Positions 1 to 8,822 of a stretch of 64,000 nt of DNA are shown here, piece by piece. Source of the stretch: Pseudomonas proteolytica (GTDB lineage: Bacteria; Pseudomonadota; Gammaproteobacteria; Pseudomonadales; Pseudomonadaceae); the NCBI RefSeq assembly GCF_007858275.1, contig NZ_VFEV01000022.1:1-64000 (forward strand). Reading direction: 5' to 3'. The first letter of the stretch is position 1. Each line of letters begins with the position of its first letter. The translations under genes and the position numbers were made by a program. The notes under the pieces are model-generated. The model had not been told where the DNA came from and ran no database searches. It saw only the letters and a program-made list of their open reading frames with translations.

Positions 1-39
1 GATTCGTTGATTCATGGGGGACTCTTGGTTCCAGGGCAT
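1..39 (-). CDS. IS481-like transposase, N-terminal fragment (runs off window start)
   Basis: On the minus strand an ATG at 37-39 opens a frame reading MPWNQESPMNQRI before the window ends. An AGGAGG Shine-Dalgarno lies at about 48-54, 8-9 bases upstream, which fixes the start. This opening resembles the first residues of IS481-like integrase-core transposases (MPW..., then a helix-turn-helix). The tandem ACCGGGGACAT repeats just upstream also fit the end of such an element. Only 13 codons are visible, so the family is an inference and the state of the full gene is unknown. Confidence 0.55.
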   Translation of the reverse strand, partial: MPWNQESPMNQRI

Positions 40-121
40 GATCAGATACCTCCTGACCATGCGTATTAACCTGTAAACCATGTCCCCGGTTAGAAATGTA
101 AACGATGTCCCCGGTTTGTAC
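1..121 (-). mobile_element. Insertion sequence end (IS481-like), partial
   Basis: Two near-identical 20-base direct repeats lie at 72-91 and 97-116. Both read TGTAAAC, then C or G, then ATGTCCCCGGTT, with 25 bp between their starts. They sit between the transposase start at 39 and ordinary chromosome. At about 117-125 the sequence passes into CGGGACAAGCCCCCTCGCCAC, the right arm of the REP family seen whole at 40912-41345. The left part of that REP is missing, so the element probably inserted into or beside a REP. The exact terminus and any target duplication cannot be fixed from one end. Confidence 0.5.
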
Positions 122-145
122 CGGGACAAGCCCCCTCGCCACAAA
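122..145 (+). repeat. Truncated REP arm next to the IS end
   Basis: CGGGACAAGCCCCCTCGCCAC matches the right arm of the REP pairs at 40912-41345. The matching left arm (GTGGCGAGCGGGCTTGCCCCG) is absent here and is replaced by the insertion-sequence end. Confidence 0.6.
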
Positions 146-164
146 AGCCGCCGCAAACACCAGA

Positions 165-201
165 GCAAAAAAAGCCCCGTGACCGAATGGACCACGGGGC
201 T
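165..201 (-). terminator. Rho-independent terminator of the mexEF-oprN operon
   Basis: A perfect 9-bp stem (AGCCCCGTG at 173-181, CACGGGGCT at 193-201) with an 11-base loop is followed on the minus strand by a run of seven T (165-171 as A on plus). It lies 42-78 bases past the oprN stop codon at 243, in the right orientation to end that operon. Confidence 0.85.
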
Positions 202-242
202 AAAAATTGGCTGGATGCGACCAACCAAAGGAGCTCTTTACA

Positions 243-1658
243 TCACTTGAGGGTGGCGACCACCGTGTCTGGCTGCCAGCCACCACCCAATGCCTTGTAG
301 ATCGCCACGATGCCGCGATACAGGTCCACTTCGGCCAGGGCCTGGGCGTCTTCGGCCGCCAGGCGTTCACGCTGGGCGTCGAGCAGCACGAGGAAGTCGG
401 CGGTGCCTTCGCGGTAGCGGATCTCGGCCAGGTCGGCCGCAGCACGGCTGGATTCGCTTTGGCGGATCAGCGAGATCAGGCGCTGTTGGCGTTTGCCGTA
501 GTCGCTGAACGCGTTCTCGGATTCTTCCAGCGCCAGCAATACTTGCTGCTCGTACGTCGCCAGGGCGCCGTCGGCCTCGGCATCGGCGCCGCGCAAGCGG
601 GCGCGCACGCTGCCCAGGTCAAAGGCGGCCCAGGTGATGCTCGGGCCCAGGGCCCAGGCATTGGCGGCAGACGAGCCGATCTGCGAGCCCCGGCCGGCGG
701 TAAAGCCGAGGAAGCCACTGAGGCTGACCCGCGGAAACAGGTCGGCCTTGGCCACGCCGATACGCGCGGTGGCCGCTGCCAGTTTGCGTTCGGCGCTGAG
801 AATGTCCGGGCGCCGTTGCAGCAGTTGCCCCGGGTCGCCAATCGGCAAGGCCTTGGCAATCGCCGGTAGGTCGGCCGGGCTCAGGTCTACCGTGAGTTTG
901 TCCGGGCGCTGGCCGAGCAGGGTGGCGATGCGGTTGCGTTCGCGCACTTGTTCGGCCTGCAATTGCGGCACGCTGGCTTCAACCGCCGCCAGGCGTGCAT
1001 CGGCACGTACCACGTCCAGTTGGTCGCCGACGCCGGCATCGCGCAGGCTTTCGGTGATGGTGCGCGAATCCTGCTGGTTCTTCAGGTTGGCCAGGGCGAT
1101 TTTTTCCCGCAGTTGCGCACCGCGCAATTGGCCGTAGGCGTCCACCAGTTCGGCAATCATGCTGACTTGCAGTTGATAGAGGTCGGCTTCGGCGGCTTGC
1201 TGGTCGGCGTCGCTGGCCTCCAGGTTGCGCTGGATGCGGCCAAACAGGTCCAGCTCCCAGGCCATGTCCAGGCCCAGGTCATAGCGCTCGCTGTTGACTC
1301 GGCGGGTGGTCTGGCCCGGGATCTGCCCTTTGGCCAAGTCGCTGCTGGCGCGGCTGGTGATGGTGGGCATCGCGTCATTGCTGGCGTCATCCCGAATCGC
1401 CCGGGCGGCCCGCAGGCGGGCAAACGCTACGCGCAGGTCGCGGTTGCCGCTCAACGATTGCGTCACCAACTGGTTGAGGATCGGGTCCTCGAACTGCTGC
1501 CACCAGATACCTTCGAACTTGGCGTGGTCGTACTGCTTGGCATCGGCGGCGGCCGTGATATTGGCCGCCTCCAACTGCTGGGTTTTGTAGTCCGGGCCCA
1601 CGGCACAGGCGGCGAGCGCCAATACCAACAGGCTCGGCAAGAACACTTTCACACTCAT
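243..1658 (-). CDS. oprN: Outer-membrane efflux channel, OprN-type
   Basis: This 471-residue protein is the outer-membrane factor of a tripartite RND efflux pump, the trimeric channel that releases drugs through the outer membrane. The N-terminus MSVKVFLPSLLVLALAACA is a lipoprotein signal with an LAAC lipobox, so the mature protein should be lipidated at Cys18. Two OEP (TolC-like) repeats follow, with the usual long coiled-coil helices and a duplicated beta-barrel portion. Length matches the OprM/OprN family. The ATG at 1658 overlaps the mexF stop by 4 bases, implying translational coupling. It is the last gene of the operon, before the terminator at 165-201. The OprN name rests on the MexE/MexF partners. 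Confidence 0.9.
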   Translation of the reverse strand: MSVKVFLPSLLVLALAACAVGPDYKTQQLEAANITAAADAKQYDHAKFEGIWWQQFEDPILNQLVTQSLSGNRDLRVAFARLRAARAIRDDASNDAMPTITSRASSDLAKGQIPGQTTRRVNSERYDLGLDMAWELDLFGRIQRNLEASDADQQAAEADLYQLQVSMIAELVDAYGQLRGAQLREKIALANLKNQQDSRTITESLRDAGVGDQLDVVRADARLAAVEASVPQLQAEQVRERNRIATLLGQRPDKLTVDLSPADLPAIAKALPIGDPGQLLQRRPDILSAERKLAAATARIGVAKADLFPRVSLSGFLGFTAGRGSQIGSSAANAWALGPSITWAAFDLGSVRARLRGADAEADGALATYEQQVLLALEESENAFSDYGKRQQRLISLIRQSESSRAAADLAEIRYREGTADFLVLLDAQRERLAAEDAQALAEVDLYRGIVAIYKALGGGWQPDTVVATLK

Positions 1659-4600
1659 TGCTGTGTCTCCAGCTGCAAGGCCTTGGCCGCTTTGCGTGCA
1701 TCGCTGCGCTCCACATAACGGCGGATCAACACGTAGAACACCGGCGTCAGCAACAGGCCGAAGAAGGTCACGCCGATCATCCCGGAGAACACCGCCACAC
1801 CCATGGCGTGCCGCATCTCGGCACCCGCGCCGCTGGAGAACACCAAGGGCACCACGCCCATGATGAAGGCGAACGAGGTCATCAGGATCGGCCGCAGACG
1901 CAGGCGGCAGGCTTCCAGCACCGCAGCCAGCGGGTCGAGGCCTTCTTCCTGTTTGTCCTTGGCGAATTCGACGATCAGAATCGCGTTCTTACAGGCCAGG
2001 CCCACCAGTACGATCAAGCCGATCTGGGTAAAGATGTTGTTGTCGCCACCGGACAGAATCACCCCGGTAATGGCCGACAACAGCGTCATCGGTACGATCA
2101 GGATTACCGCCAGTGGCAGGCTCCAGCTTTCGTATTGAGCGGCCAGTACCAGGAACGCCAGCAGTACGCAGAGCGGGAACACGAACAGTGCGGTATTGCC
2201 CGAGAGGATTTGCTGATAGGTCAGGTCCGTCCACTCGTAGGTCATGCCGTTGGGCAGTTCTTCCTTGAGCAGTTTCTCGATCGCCGCCTCAGCCTGGCCC
2301 GAGCTGTAGCCAGGGGCCGCGTTGCCGTTGATTTCGGCGGTGATAAAGCCGTTGTAGTGCATCACGCGGTCCGGCCCCGAGGTGTCGCTGACCTTGATAA
2401 AGGTCGCCAGCGGGATCATTTCGCCCTTGTTGTTGCGCACTTTCAGCTGGCCGATCTGGTCTTCGTCGAGGCGGAACTGCTGCTCAGCCTGCACGTTGAC
2501 TTGATAGGTACGGCCGAAGCGGTTGAAGTCGTTGGCATACAACGAGCCCAGGTAGATCTGCAGGGTGTCGAAGATGTCGCTGATCGCCACGCCGTGGGTC
2601 TTGGCCTTTTCACGGTCGATAGCCGCATCGACCTGGGGCACGTTGACCGTGTAGCTGGTGAACAGGCCAAACAGTTCAGGCACGTTGTGGCTCTTGGCGA
2701 TGACGTTCTGCACTTCTTTGTACAGTTCTTCGTAGCCCAGGTTGCCGCGGTCTTCGACTTGCAGGCGGAACCCGCCAATGGTGCCCAGGCCCTGTACCGG
2801 CGGCGGCGGGAAGATCGCCATGTAGGCTTCCTGGATATCCGCATACTTGCCGTTCAGTGCCCCGGCAATCGCCCCGGCGGACATGCTCGGATCCTTGCGC
2901 TCGCCGAAGGGCTTCAAGGTCACGAACACGATGCCGCTGTTCGGGCTGTTGGTGAAGCCGTTGATCGACAGGCCCGGGAAGGCGATGGCGCTTTCCACGC
3001 CGGGCTGTTTCAGGGCGATGTCGGACATGCGCTTGATCACGTTTTCGGTGCGGTCCAGGCTGGCGGCGTCCGGTAACTGGGCGAAGGCCACCAGGTACTG
3101 CTTGTCCTGGGCCGGTACGAAACCGGTCGGCGTATGGGCAAACCCGAAGAAGGTCAGCACCATCAGGCCGCCATACACGAACAGCGCGATACCGGTGCCG
3201 CGAATCACCCGGCGCACGGTGCCCACATAGCCATGGCTGGCTTTTTCAAAAAAGCGGTTGAATGGACGGAACAGCCAGCCACCGAAGAGCTTGTCGAGGA
3301 ACCTGGAGAACCGGTCCTTTGGCGCGTTATGGCTGCGCAGCAACACCGCCGCCAGGGCCGGCGACAGAGTCAGGGAGTTGAATGCCGAGATCACGGTAGA
3401 GATGGCAATCGTCAACGCAAACTGTTTGTAGAACTGCCCGGTCAAGCCGCTGATAAAGGCGGCCGGAATAAACACCGCACACAGCACCAGCGCCGTGGCA
3501 ATGATCGGCCCGGTCACTTCGCTCATGGCTTTTTCCGTGGCCGGGAAGGGCTCCAGGCCCAGCTCGATGTTACGTTCGACGTTCTCCACCACCACGATGG
3601 CGTCGTCCACCACGATCCCGATGGCCAGCACCAGGCCGAACAGCGATAGCGCATTGAGTGAGAACCCGAACAGGTGCATCACCGCAAAGGTACCGATCAA
3701 TGACACCGGCACCGCGACCAGGGGAATGATCGACGCACGCCAGGTCTGCAGGAACAGGATCACCACCAGGACCACGAGGATCAACGCCTCGAACAAGGTG
3801 TGGACCACCGCCTCGATCGAGCCACGCACAAACACGGTCGGGTCGTAGGCGATGCGGTAATCCATGCCTTCAGGGAAGCTCTTTTTCAGCTCCGCCATTT
3901 TGCTGCGCACATCATTGGAGATGTCGATGGCGTTGGAGCCCGGCCGCTGGAAAATCGGAATCGCCACCGCCGGCTGGTTGTCGATCAGGGAGCGCAAGGC
4001 ATATTGGCTGGAGCCCAGCTCGATGCGCGCAATGTCCTTGAGGCGCGTGATCTCGCCGTTGTCGCCGGCGCGAATCACGATGTTTTCGAACTCTTCCTCG
4101 GTGACCAGGCGCCCCTGGGTATTGACCGACAGCTGGAAGCTGGTGTCATTCGGCGCAGGCTGCGCGCCCAGGGCACCGGCGGCCACCTGGCGGTTTTGCT
4201 CGCGAATCGCGGTCACGACATCGCTGGCGGTCAGGTTGCGCGAGGCGGTCTTGTTCGGATCGAGCCACACCCGCAGGGAGTAGTCGCCCATGCCGAACAG
4301 CTGCACATCACCCACACCACCCAGGCGTGCCAACTCATCCTTGATATTGAGGATCGCGTAGTTGGACAGGTAGAGCATGTCGTAGCGCTGGTCCGGGGAG
4401 GTCAGGTGCACGACCATGGTCAGGTCGGGGGAGGCCTTGTCCACGGTGATACCGATGCGCGTCACTTCTTCAGGCAGTTTTGGCTGAGTGCGCGTCACAC
4501 GGTTTTGCACCTGCACCTGGGCGTTATCCAGGTCGGTACCCAGGGCGAAGGTGATGGTCAGGGTCAACTTGCCGTCGGCGGTCGACTGCGAGGACATGTA

Positions 4601-4834
4601 GAGCATGTTCTCGACGCCGGTGATCGCCTGCTCCAGCGGTGAGGCCACGGTTTCACCGATGACTTTGGGGTTGGCGCCCGGGAAGTTGGCACGCACGACC
4701 ACGGTCGGCGGTACCACCTCCGGGTATTCGCTGATCGGCAACTGGAACAGCGAGATCGCGCCGGCGATCAGGATCAGCAGTGAGAGCACCGCTGCGAAGA
4801 TCGGCCGTGATATGAAGAACTTGGAAAAATTCAT
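1655..4834 (-). CDS. mexF: RND efflux transporter, MexF-type
   Basis: This 1059-residue inner-membrane RND (HAE1) antiporter exchanges protons for drugs and passes them to OprN through the MexE adaptor. The sequence is very close to what I remember of P. aeruginosa MexF, including the opening MNFSKFFISRPIFAAVLSLL. The proton-relay aspartates are visible in GIVVDDAIVVVENVE (about residue 405) and the relay lysine in GLACKNAILIVEFAK in the second half. The protein has the usual duplicated arrangement of 12 membrane helices and two large periplasmic loops. It starts 15 bases after the mexE stop. P. aeruginosa MexEF-OprN exports chloramphenicol, fluoroquinolones and quorum-sensing precursors; substrates here are inferred. 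No mexT-like regulator is adjacent. Confidence 0.95.
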   Translation of the reverse strand: MNFSKFFISRPIFAAVLSLLILIAGAISLFQLPISEYPEVVPPTVVVRANFPGANPKVIGETVASPLEQAITGVENMLYMSSQSTADGKLTLTITFALGTDLDNAQVQVQNRVTRTQPKLPEEVTRIGITVDKASPDLTMVVHLTSPDQRYDMLYLSNYAILNIKDELARLGGVGDVQLFGMGDYSLRVWLDPNKTASRNLTASDVVTAIREQNRQVAAGALGAQPAPNDTSFQLSVNTQGRLVTEEEFENIVIRAGDNGEITRLKDIARIELGSSQYALRSLIDNQPAVAIPIFQRPGSNAIDISNDVRSKMAELKKSFPEGMDYRIAYDPTVFVRGSIEAVVHTLFEALILVVLVVILFLQTWRASIIPLVAVPVSLIGTFAVMHLFGFSLNALSLFGLVLAIGIVVDDAIVVVENVERNIELGLEPFPATEKAMSEVTGPIIATALVLCAVFIPAAFISGLTGQFYKQFALTIAISTVISAFNSLTLSPALAAVLLRSHNAPKDRFSRFLDKLFGGWLFRPFNRFFEKASHGYVGTVRRVIRGTGIALFVYGGLMVLTFFGFAHTPTGFVPAQDKQYLVAFAQLPDAASLDRTENVIKRMSDIALKQPGVESAIAFPGLSINGFTNSPNSGIVFVTLKPFGERKDPSMSAGAIAGALNGKYADIQEAYMAIFPPPPVQGLGTIGGFRLQVEDRGNLGYEELYKEVQNVIAKSHNVPELFGLFTSYTVNVPQVDAAIDREKAKTHGVAISDIFDTLQIYLGSLYANDFNRFGRTYQVNVQAEQQFRLDEDQIGQLKVRNNKGEMIPLATFIKVSDTSGPDRVMHYNGFITAEINGNAAPGYSSGQAEAAIEKLLKEELPNGMTYEWTDLTYQQILSGNTALFVFPLCVLLAFLVLAAQYESWSLPLAVILIVPMTLLSAITGVILSGGDNNIFTQIGLIVLVGLACKNAILIVEFAKDKQEEGLDPLAAVLEACRLRLRPILMTSFAFIMGVVPLVFSSGAGAEMRHAMGVAVFSGMIGVTFFGLLLTPVFYVLIRRYVERSDARKAAKALQLETQQ

Positions 4835-4849
4835 CTTGTGTGTAGTCCC

Positions 4850-6097
4850 TTAACCGCGTGGAATCGCGACACTGGCGAGCTTGGGCGCGGCTTTGTTGTC
4901 CGGCGTCACTTGCTCCAGGTTGCTGGCTTCAAGCGCTTGTCGTTGTTGGGCCAAGGCGGCGAGGGTGGCCTGGCTGGCCATCGGGATCGTTTGCGGGGCG
5001 ACTGGCGATCCTGGGCGCACCCGCTGCAGGCCCTTGACGATAATGGTGTCGTCCTTGCTCAGGCCGCTGCGTACGATGCGCAAGCCTTCGATCTTTGGCC
5101 CCAACTCAACGGCGCGGTAGGCGGACTTATTGTCGCCATCCATCACCAGTACGAATTTCTTGCCAAGGTCGGTGCCCACGGCCTCGTCGGTGATCAGCAC
5201 GGCGGAGTAGGTGCCGCTGCCCACCAACTTGAGGCGCGCGTACAGGCCAGGGGTGAAGCGCCCGTCGCTGTTATCGAACACGGCGCGACCACGGATGGTG
5301 CCGGTGGCCGGGTTGACCTGGTTGTCGACAAAGTTCATCTGGCCCAGGTGCGGGTTGCCCTCTTCGTTGGACAGGCCCAGGTACACCGGGGTGGTCGCGC
5401 CGCGACGGCCCTGGCGCGCCAGTTCGGTGTACTTGAGGTACACGCGCTCATCGGCATCGAAGTAGGCATAGACCTTGTCGGTGGAGACCACGCTGGTCAG
5501 TTCGGTGACGTCGGCGGTCACCAGGTTACCGGCGGTGATCGCTGCGCGGCTGACACGGCCACTGATGGGCGAGGTGACGCGGGTGAAACTCAGGTTCAGG
5601 CGGGCCAGGTCCAACTGCGCCTGGATCCCGGCCACGGCGGCGCGGGCTTCCTGGGCGGCAGTGGTACGGGAGTCGGCCAGCTCGGCGGAAATCGCATTGC
5701 TCTGGCGCAGGCGCTCGCCACGCTGGGCTTCGTTGTCACTGCGCGATGCGGCGGCTCGGGTCTGTTGAAGCTGGGCTTCAAGGCGCCGCACTTCGGCCTG
5801 GAATGGACGTGGATCGATCTGGAACAGCAGGTCGCCTTTCTTCACCAGCGCGCCTTCGGTAAAGGCTACCTGGTCGATCTGGCCCGACACGCGTGGGCGG
5901 ATCTGTACGGTTTCCGGGGCTTCGAGGCGGCCGGTGAACTCGTCCCACTCGTTGACGGGTTGCTCCAGCACCTTGGCAACGCTGACTTTGCTGGCGGGCA
6001 TGGCGGCCGCTTGCTCGGGGGCCTTGCCGCATGCGCTCATCACCAGCACGGCCAGAAGGGCAAGGGGATAGCGCAAATGTTTGAGTGACTGTTCCAT
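4850..6097 (-). CDS. mexE: RND efflux periplasmic adaptor, MexE-type
   Basis: This 415-residue membrane-fusion protein links MexF to OprN. I chose the ATG at 6097 (MEQSLKHLRYPLALLAVLVMSAC): it directly precedes a lipoprotein signal ending in an MSAC lipobox, and GGCGG lies about 9 bases upstream. An in-frame start at 6136 would put 13 unlikely residues before the signal. The biotinyl-lipoyl-like domain (RPRVSGQIDQVAFTEGALVKKGD), alpha-hairpin and beta-barrel are in the usual order. It is the first gene of the operon. The upstream region holds two perfect palindromes that may be operators. Confidence 0.93.
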   Translation of the reverse strand: MEQSLKHLRYPLALLAVLVMSACGKAPEQAAAMPASKVSVAKVLEQPVNEWDEFTGRLEAPETVQIRPRVSGQIDQVAFTEGALVKKGDLLFQIDPRPFQAEVRRLEAQLQQTRAAASRSDNEAQRGERLRQSNAISAELADSRTTAAQEARAAVAGIQAQLDLARLNLSFTRVTSPISGRVSRAAITAGNLVTADVTELTSVVSTDKVYAYFDADERVYLKYTELARQGRRGATTPVYLGLSNEEGNPHLGQMNFVDNQVNPATGTIRGRAVFDNSDGRFTPGLYARLKLVGSGTYSAVLITDEAVGTDLGKKFVLVMDGDNKSAYRAVELGPKIEGLRIVRSGLSKDDTIIVKGLQRVRPGSPVAPQTIPMASQATLAALAQQRQALEASNLEQVTPDNKAAPKLASVAIPRG

Positions 6098-6181
6098 GAG
6101 GTGCATCCGCCAATGTATTTGAGATGGGCGGATCATGCTCGGCGGTGTGCTATCTCACGAATCGAATGAAACAAAGGTAAC

Positions 6182-6198
6182 TATCATTCGGAATGATA
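6182..6198. promoter_or_regulatory. 17-bp perfect palindrome upstream of mexE
   Basis: TATCATTCGGAATGATA is a perfect dyad about an odd central base, 85 bp upstream of the mexE start. Its position suits a repressor or activator operator for the efflux operon. It does not match the MexT nod-box pattern as I know it, and the regulator is unknown. Confidence 0.45.
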
Positions 6199-6240
6199 TA
6201 AGCCTGGGGAAAGCCCTCTAGCATGGGGTTTTCGTTAGGG

Positions 6241-6263
6241 TGCTATCAATCCCGTTGATAGCA
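6241..6263. promoter_or_regulatory. Inverted repeat (9-bp arms) upstream of mexE
   Basis: TGCTATCAA and TTGATAGCA form perfect 9-bp arms around a 5-base spacer, with T-N11-A spacing inside that would suit a LysR-type regulator. AAAAC follows on the plus strand, but this is too weak to call a terminator. A role for the mexE promoter is inferred from position only. Confidence 0.35.
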
Positions 6264-6360
6264 AAACACCTTTGCGCGATCTGCAGCCAATCTCGAGTGC
6301 CTACCCTGAAGATATTCCCTGTGGGGCTGCGTCAGTTCAGCCAGAGATGCATCAACTGAC

Positions 6361-6842
6361 CTATCGCCATCGCAGGCAAGCCAGCTCCCACTTTCGTTCT
6401 GTGGTGTGGCCAAAATATCCAGCACTACCAAGATCCCCTGTAGGAGCGGGCTTGCCCGCGAAAGCGGTGGTTCAGTCACCATCTCTGTAGGCTGATGTAC
6501 CGCCATCGCAGCATAAGTATCTACACAACTTTGCCGCAACGCCTAGATCCAGGCAGATAGCGTAGTTGTGGCGAGCGGGCTTGTCCCGCGCTGGGCTGCG
6601 AAGCAGCCCCAATAAGACGAATGCGTTGTACCAGATACACCGCAGCGGCTGGTTTTGGGGCTGCTTCGCAGCCCAGCGCGGGGCAAGCCCGCTCACCACA
6701 GGGAAGTTCGTCAGTTTCTGAAAGTTGTGTAGATACCTATGGCCATCGCAGGCAAGTCAGCTCCCACTTTCGTTCTGTGGTGTAGCCGAAATATTCAGCA
6801 CCACCAAGATCCCCTGTGGGAGCGGGCTTGCCCGCGATGGCG
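6361..6842. repeat. Nested REP composite in a gene-free stretch
   Basis: Two near-identical blocks of about 105 bp (6361-6465 and 6737-6842) each hold an inverted and a direct REP arm (GGCAAGCCAGCTCCCAC and GGAGCGGGCTTGCCCGCG). Between them are 16-bp perfect inverted repeats (GTATCTACACAACTTT at 6517-6532 and its complement at 6721-6736). These flank a large palindromic REP pair at about 6566-6703 of the same family as the array at 40912. The rest of the gene-free interval 6137-6978 holds the two mexE-side palindromes and the yddG leader. I see no gene there. Confidence 0.75.
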
Positions 6843-6978
6843 CCCGCTCAGCCAGACAAGCATCAACTGACCCACCGAGCTCCCGCAAGGCGACAAGCAA
6901 TACCCCAGCGTGTACCGTTGCCGCCTTTGTGCCGCAGGTGCTGTGACTGTGGCTGTGGACATTCTTAGAGAGGCATCC

Positions 6979-7869
6979 ATGCAGATCAGGGGAGAGCGGG
7001 CCGCGACGGTGTGTGGTTTGGTGGCAATCCTTTTATGGAGCACCGCCGCCGGGTTGATCCGCAGCGTCAGCGAGGTGTTCGGGCCCCTGGGCGGCGCGGC
7101 GCTGATCTATACGTTGGGTGCGGTTCTGCTGGTGTCCTGGCTCGGACGTCCACGCTTGCGCGCCACGTCCTGGCCTTACTTGATCATGGGCAGCGGGTTG
7201 TTTGTGGCCTACGAGGTCTGTCTGTCTCTGGCCCTGGGCTTTGCCAGCAGTCGCAACCAGGCCATTGAATTAGGTGTGGTGAATTACCTATGGCCGTGCC
7301 TGACGGTGCTACTGGCGATTGTCATGAATGGGCAAAAGGCGCGCTGGATCATCGTGCCGGGCAGTGCGTTGGCGTTGTTTGGCATTCTCTGGGTGGTGAG
7401 TGGCGATGGCCTGGCATTGGCAACCATCGTCGCCAATGTGCAATCCAACCCGTTGAGTTACAGCCTGGCCCTGGGTTGCGCGATTACCTTTGCCTTGTAT
7501 TGCAACGTCACACGGCGCTACGCGGGTGGGCAAAACCTGGTGGTGCTGTTTTTCATCCTCACCGCAGCGGTGCTATGGGTCAAATACGGCTTGAGTGCCG
7601 AAGTGCTGCCGGCCTTTAGCCTGGGCAGCAGCCTGGAATTGCTGGCCACGGGCATCGCCATGGCGGGTGGTTATGCCCTGTGGAATATCGGCATCCTGCG
7701 CGGCAACCTGACGTTGCTGGCGACCGCGTCCTACGGCGCGCCGGTGTTGTCATCGGCCTTCGCCGCGCTGTGGCTGGGCGCCCACCTCACCCCGCAATTC
7801 TGGCAGGGCGCGGTGCTGGTCACGGCAGGTTCGCTGCTGTGCTGGCACGCGACGCGCGAGCAGGCCTAG
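6979..7869 (+). CDS. yddG: DMT-family exporter, YddG-like (aromatic amino acids)
   Basis: This 296-residue membrane protein has about ten hydrophobic helices in two EamA repeats. It resembles YddG, an inner-membrane exporter of aromatic amino acids and other small metabolites. I chose the ATG at 6979 (MQIRGERAATVCGLVAILLWS) because AGAGAGG ends 5 bases before it; an upstream in-frame ATG at 6910 would add 23 residues of non-membrane sequence inside the REP-rich leader. The stop overlaps that of the convergent transporter, the two genes sharing CTAG at 7866-7869. Substrate is inferred from family resemblance. Confidence 0.8.
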   Translation: MQIRGERAATVCGLVAILLWSTAAGLIRSVSEVFGPLGGAALIYTLGAVLLVSWLGRPRLRATSWPYLIMGSGLFVAYEVCLSLALGFASSRNQAIELGVVNYLWPCLTVLLAIVMNGQKARWIIVPGSALALFGILWVVSGDGLALATIVANVQSNPLSYSLALGCAITFALYCNVTRRYAGGQNLVVLFFILTAAVLWVKYGLSAEVLPAFSLGSSLELLATGIAMAGGYALWNIGILRGNLTLLATASYGAPVLSSAFAALWLGAHLTPQFWQGAVLVTAGSLLCWHATREQA

Positions 7870-8822
7870 GCCCGCCAGACCAGGGCCGGAATCACCCGGA
7901 TATAGATCAGTTCACAGACCAACTCGATCAATGTCTGGGTGATGATCGCCGCCGCAGCCAGCATGCGCATGTCTTCGGGCAAGGCCAGTGCCAATGGCAG
8001 GACCACCAGCGAGTTGCGCGTGGCACTGCTGAAGGTGACTGAACGCGCCGTGGCCGCCGGCAGCCGGAAGGCCCGTGCCGTCAGGGCGCCAACCACAGGT
8101 GCGAGCAACATGAAGCCCAGGTACACCGGGATCACTGGCAACAACTGCTCGATCTCCCGCGCCACGAACGCGATCTGCGAGCCAATCACCACCAGCAACA
8201 CGGTCGCCATGGCGGGCACTGGCATCCACGCCCAGCCCTGGTTCCAGCGCGCAATACCTGGCGAGCGCCGCGCCCCGGCACACGTCAGTACCGCCAGCAG
8301 CAAAGGTATGGCGATCAGCAGCACAAACGCCTCGACAAACGGCCCGAGGGTGATCGTTACCGCAGCCTCACTGGGAATAACTGTCAGGTACAACGGCAGC
8401 AGCGCCAGTTGCAGCAACAGCAGCAAGGGCGTGGCGGCCAGGGTCAATCGGGCATCGCCTTTGCCAATATGGGTAAACACCACCACGTAGTCGATGCAGG
8501 GTGTCAGCAGCACCAGCAGCGCGCCGAGCAGGATCGCCGGTTGGTCATGCAGGCCAAGGGTAAGCGCCCAGACGAGCAGGGGGATCAACACAAAGTTGGC
8601 CACCAGCAACGCTGCGATGAAGCGTCTGTTGGCCAGGCCCTGGCGCAGTTGCAGAAACGGGATTTGCAGGAACATCGCGTACATCAACACCGCAATCGCC
8701 GGAGTGACGAGGCCGCCCAGGCCCTGCGCAGCCTGAGGGGCGAGCAAGCCGCCGACGGCGGCGACGATGACCACCACGAAATAGATCGCGATCTGGTGCT
8801 GCTCAAGCTGGTCTCGGTTCAC
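7866..8822 (-). CDS. BASS/ACR3-type transporter (arsenic-resistance-like)
   Basis: This 318-residue protein has about nine or ten hydrophobic helices and belongs to the bile acid:sodium symporter/ACR3 superfamily. The segment LLTPCIDYVVVFTHIGKGDA carries the membrane cysteine typical of ACR3-like arsenite carriers, but no arsR or arsC is nearby, so the substrate is open. The start is a GTG at 8822, preceded by AAGGA at 7 bases and overlapping the WYL gene stop (GTGA). The two genes are therefore translationally coupled, and the WYL regulator probably controls this transporter. Confidence 0.72.
   Translation of the reverse strand: MNRDQLEQHQIAIYFVVVIVAAVGGLLAPQAAQGLGGLVTPAIAVLMYAMFLQIPFLQLRQGLANRRFIAALLVANFVLIPLLVWALTLGLHDQPAILLGALLVLLTPCIDYVVVFTHIGKGDARLTLAATPLLLLLQLALLPLYLTVIPSEAAVTITLGPFVEAFVLLIAIPLLLAVLTCAGARRSPGIARWNQGWAWMPVPAMATVLLVVIGSQIAFVAREIEQLLPVIPVYLGFMLLAPVVGALTARAFRLPAATARSVTFSSATRNSLVVLPLALALPEDMRMLAAAAIITQTLIELVCELIYIRVIPALVWRA

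Noticed and set aside
1658..3076. Long open frame on the plus strand opposite mexF
   Set aside because: It is the antisense shadow of a clear RND transporter; composition is rich in His, Gln and Arg as expected from the opposite strand of GC-rich DNA.
4838..6088. Long open frame opposite mexE
   Set aside because: Antisense shadow of the adaptor gene, with no recognisable domain.
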